A stretch of 12,544 bases of DNA, from NCBI GenBank assembly GCA_051747385.1, contig JBNJGB010000064.1:1-12544 (forward strand), given 5' to 3'. The notes beneath the pieces were generated by a model that saw only the letters and a list, made by a program, of their open reading frames with translations, was not told where the DNA came from and did not search any database. Source of the DNA: JBNJGB01 sp051747385. Lineage in GTDB: Bacteria; Myxococcota_A; UBA9042; PHBI01; JACKFB01. Of the stretch, positions 12,471-12,544 are shown piece after piece. The position numbers and the translations under genes are program-made. Position 1 is the stretch's first letter. Every line of letters starts with the position of its first letter.

Positions 12471-12544
12471 TGAGCGGGCACCAGGTTGGTAACCTCGAGT
12501 TGAACCAAAACGGTGGAGGCCCAGATGACCCTGATGCCCGCTCA
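12471..12544. repeat. Inverted repeat at the right window edge
   Basis: TGAGCGGGCACCAGG (12471-12485) and its reverse complement at 12530-12544 match at 14 of 15 positions around a 44-bp spacer. The right arm reaches the window end and may continue. The left arm does not extend outward in any way that can be tested here. Confidence 0.5.
12525..12544 (+). CDS. Possible start of a + strand gene (truncated by window end)
   Basis: An ATG at 12525 is preceded by GTGGAGG with a 5-nt spacing and opens MTLMPA before the window ends. Only six codons are visible, so it could be chance. If real, the gene is divergent from the DUF389 operon and they share the 250-bp region between. Confidence 0.3.

Noticed and set aside
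12269..12508. Possible - strand gene upstream of and overlapping the DUF389 start
   Set aside because: It starts only with TTG without a ribosome site, has Arg-rich low-complexity content, and overlaps the well-supported DUF389 ribosome site.
1..12544. CRISPR arrays, tRNA or rRNA genes
   Set aside because: No regularly spaced short repeats with unique spacers, no cloverleaf with anticodon and CCA-type end, and no conserved rRNA segment were seen on either strand.

Overview
This is a very GC-rich bacterial window. The thrombospondin type 3 repeat protein, the Hanks-type Ser/Thr kinase, the CTERM-like protein tail and the lipid-related enzymes suggest a Myxococcota-like or deltaproteobacterial genome. 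No rRNA or other strong taxonomic marker is present, so this is an inference.

Layout. (1) 2-601, + strand: the 3' end of a surface or secreted protein made of calcium-binding TSP3 repeats with an exact 129-bp period. It ends at a hairpin shared with the convergent neighbour. (2) 650-1721, - strand: rpsN (101-aa, zinc-free S14) followed by nth (endonuclease III), probably co-transcribed. (3) 1817-2419, - strand: a TetR regulator with a KstR-like look. (4) 2420-2819: a 400-bp gap with one weak possible small reading frame. (5) 2820-6221, - strand: rhomboid protease, then a membrane-anchored HGGG/GxSxG esterase, then a serine beta-lactamase-fold hydrolase. The esterase and hydrolase genes are separated by only 2 nt. 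(6) 6231-10466: an island. (7) 10345-12272, - strand: a DUF389 membrane protein and a DUF1295 membrane protein whose stop and start codons overlap. (8) 12285-12544: a mostly empty upstream region with an inverted repeat and a possible + strand start codon at the edge.

The island is the most unusual part. The last 39 codons of the DUF1295 gene and its downstream flank occur twice as direct repeats exactly 4,048 bp apart: 6231-6418 beside the rhomboid gene, and 10279-10466 at the intact gene. The simplest reading is that DUF389, DUF1295, rhomboid, esterase and hydrolase once formed a continuous - strand block that a 4-kb segment has split. From left to right the segment holds a relic resembling an IS91-type transposase C-terminus, one copy of a 120-bp repeat, a + strand pair (zinc-ribbon Ser/Thr kinase with a C-terminal membrane helix, and a TPR-like protein), the second copy of the 120-bp repeat, an orphan CTERM-like tail, and a truncated PLP-dependent racemase/aldolase-type gene. 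Upstream of the kinase are a perfect 17-bp palindrome and a 13-bp tandem repeat that look like regulatory sites.

The kinase and TPR-like pair is the candidate for an undescribed system. Its function cannot be read from the sequence. What can be seen is that it is a two-gene signalling cassette in opposite orientation to its surroundings, enclosed by two nested direct-repeat pairs.
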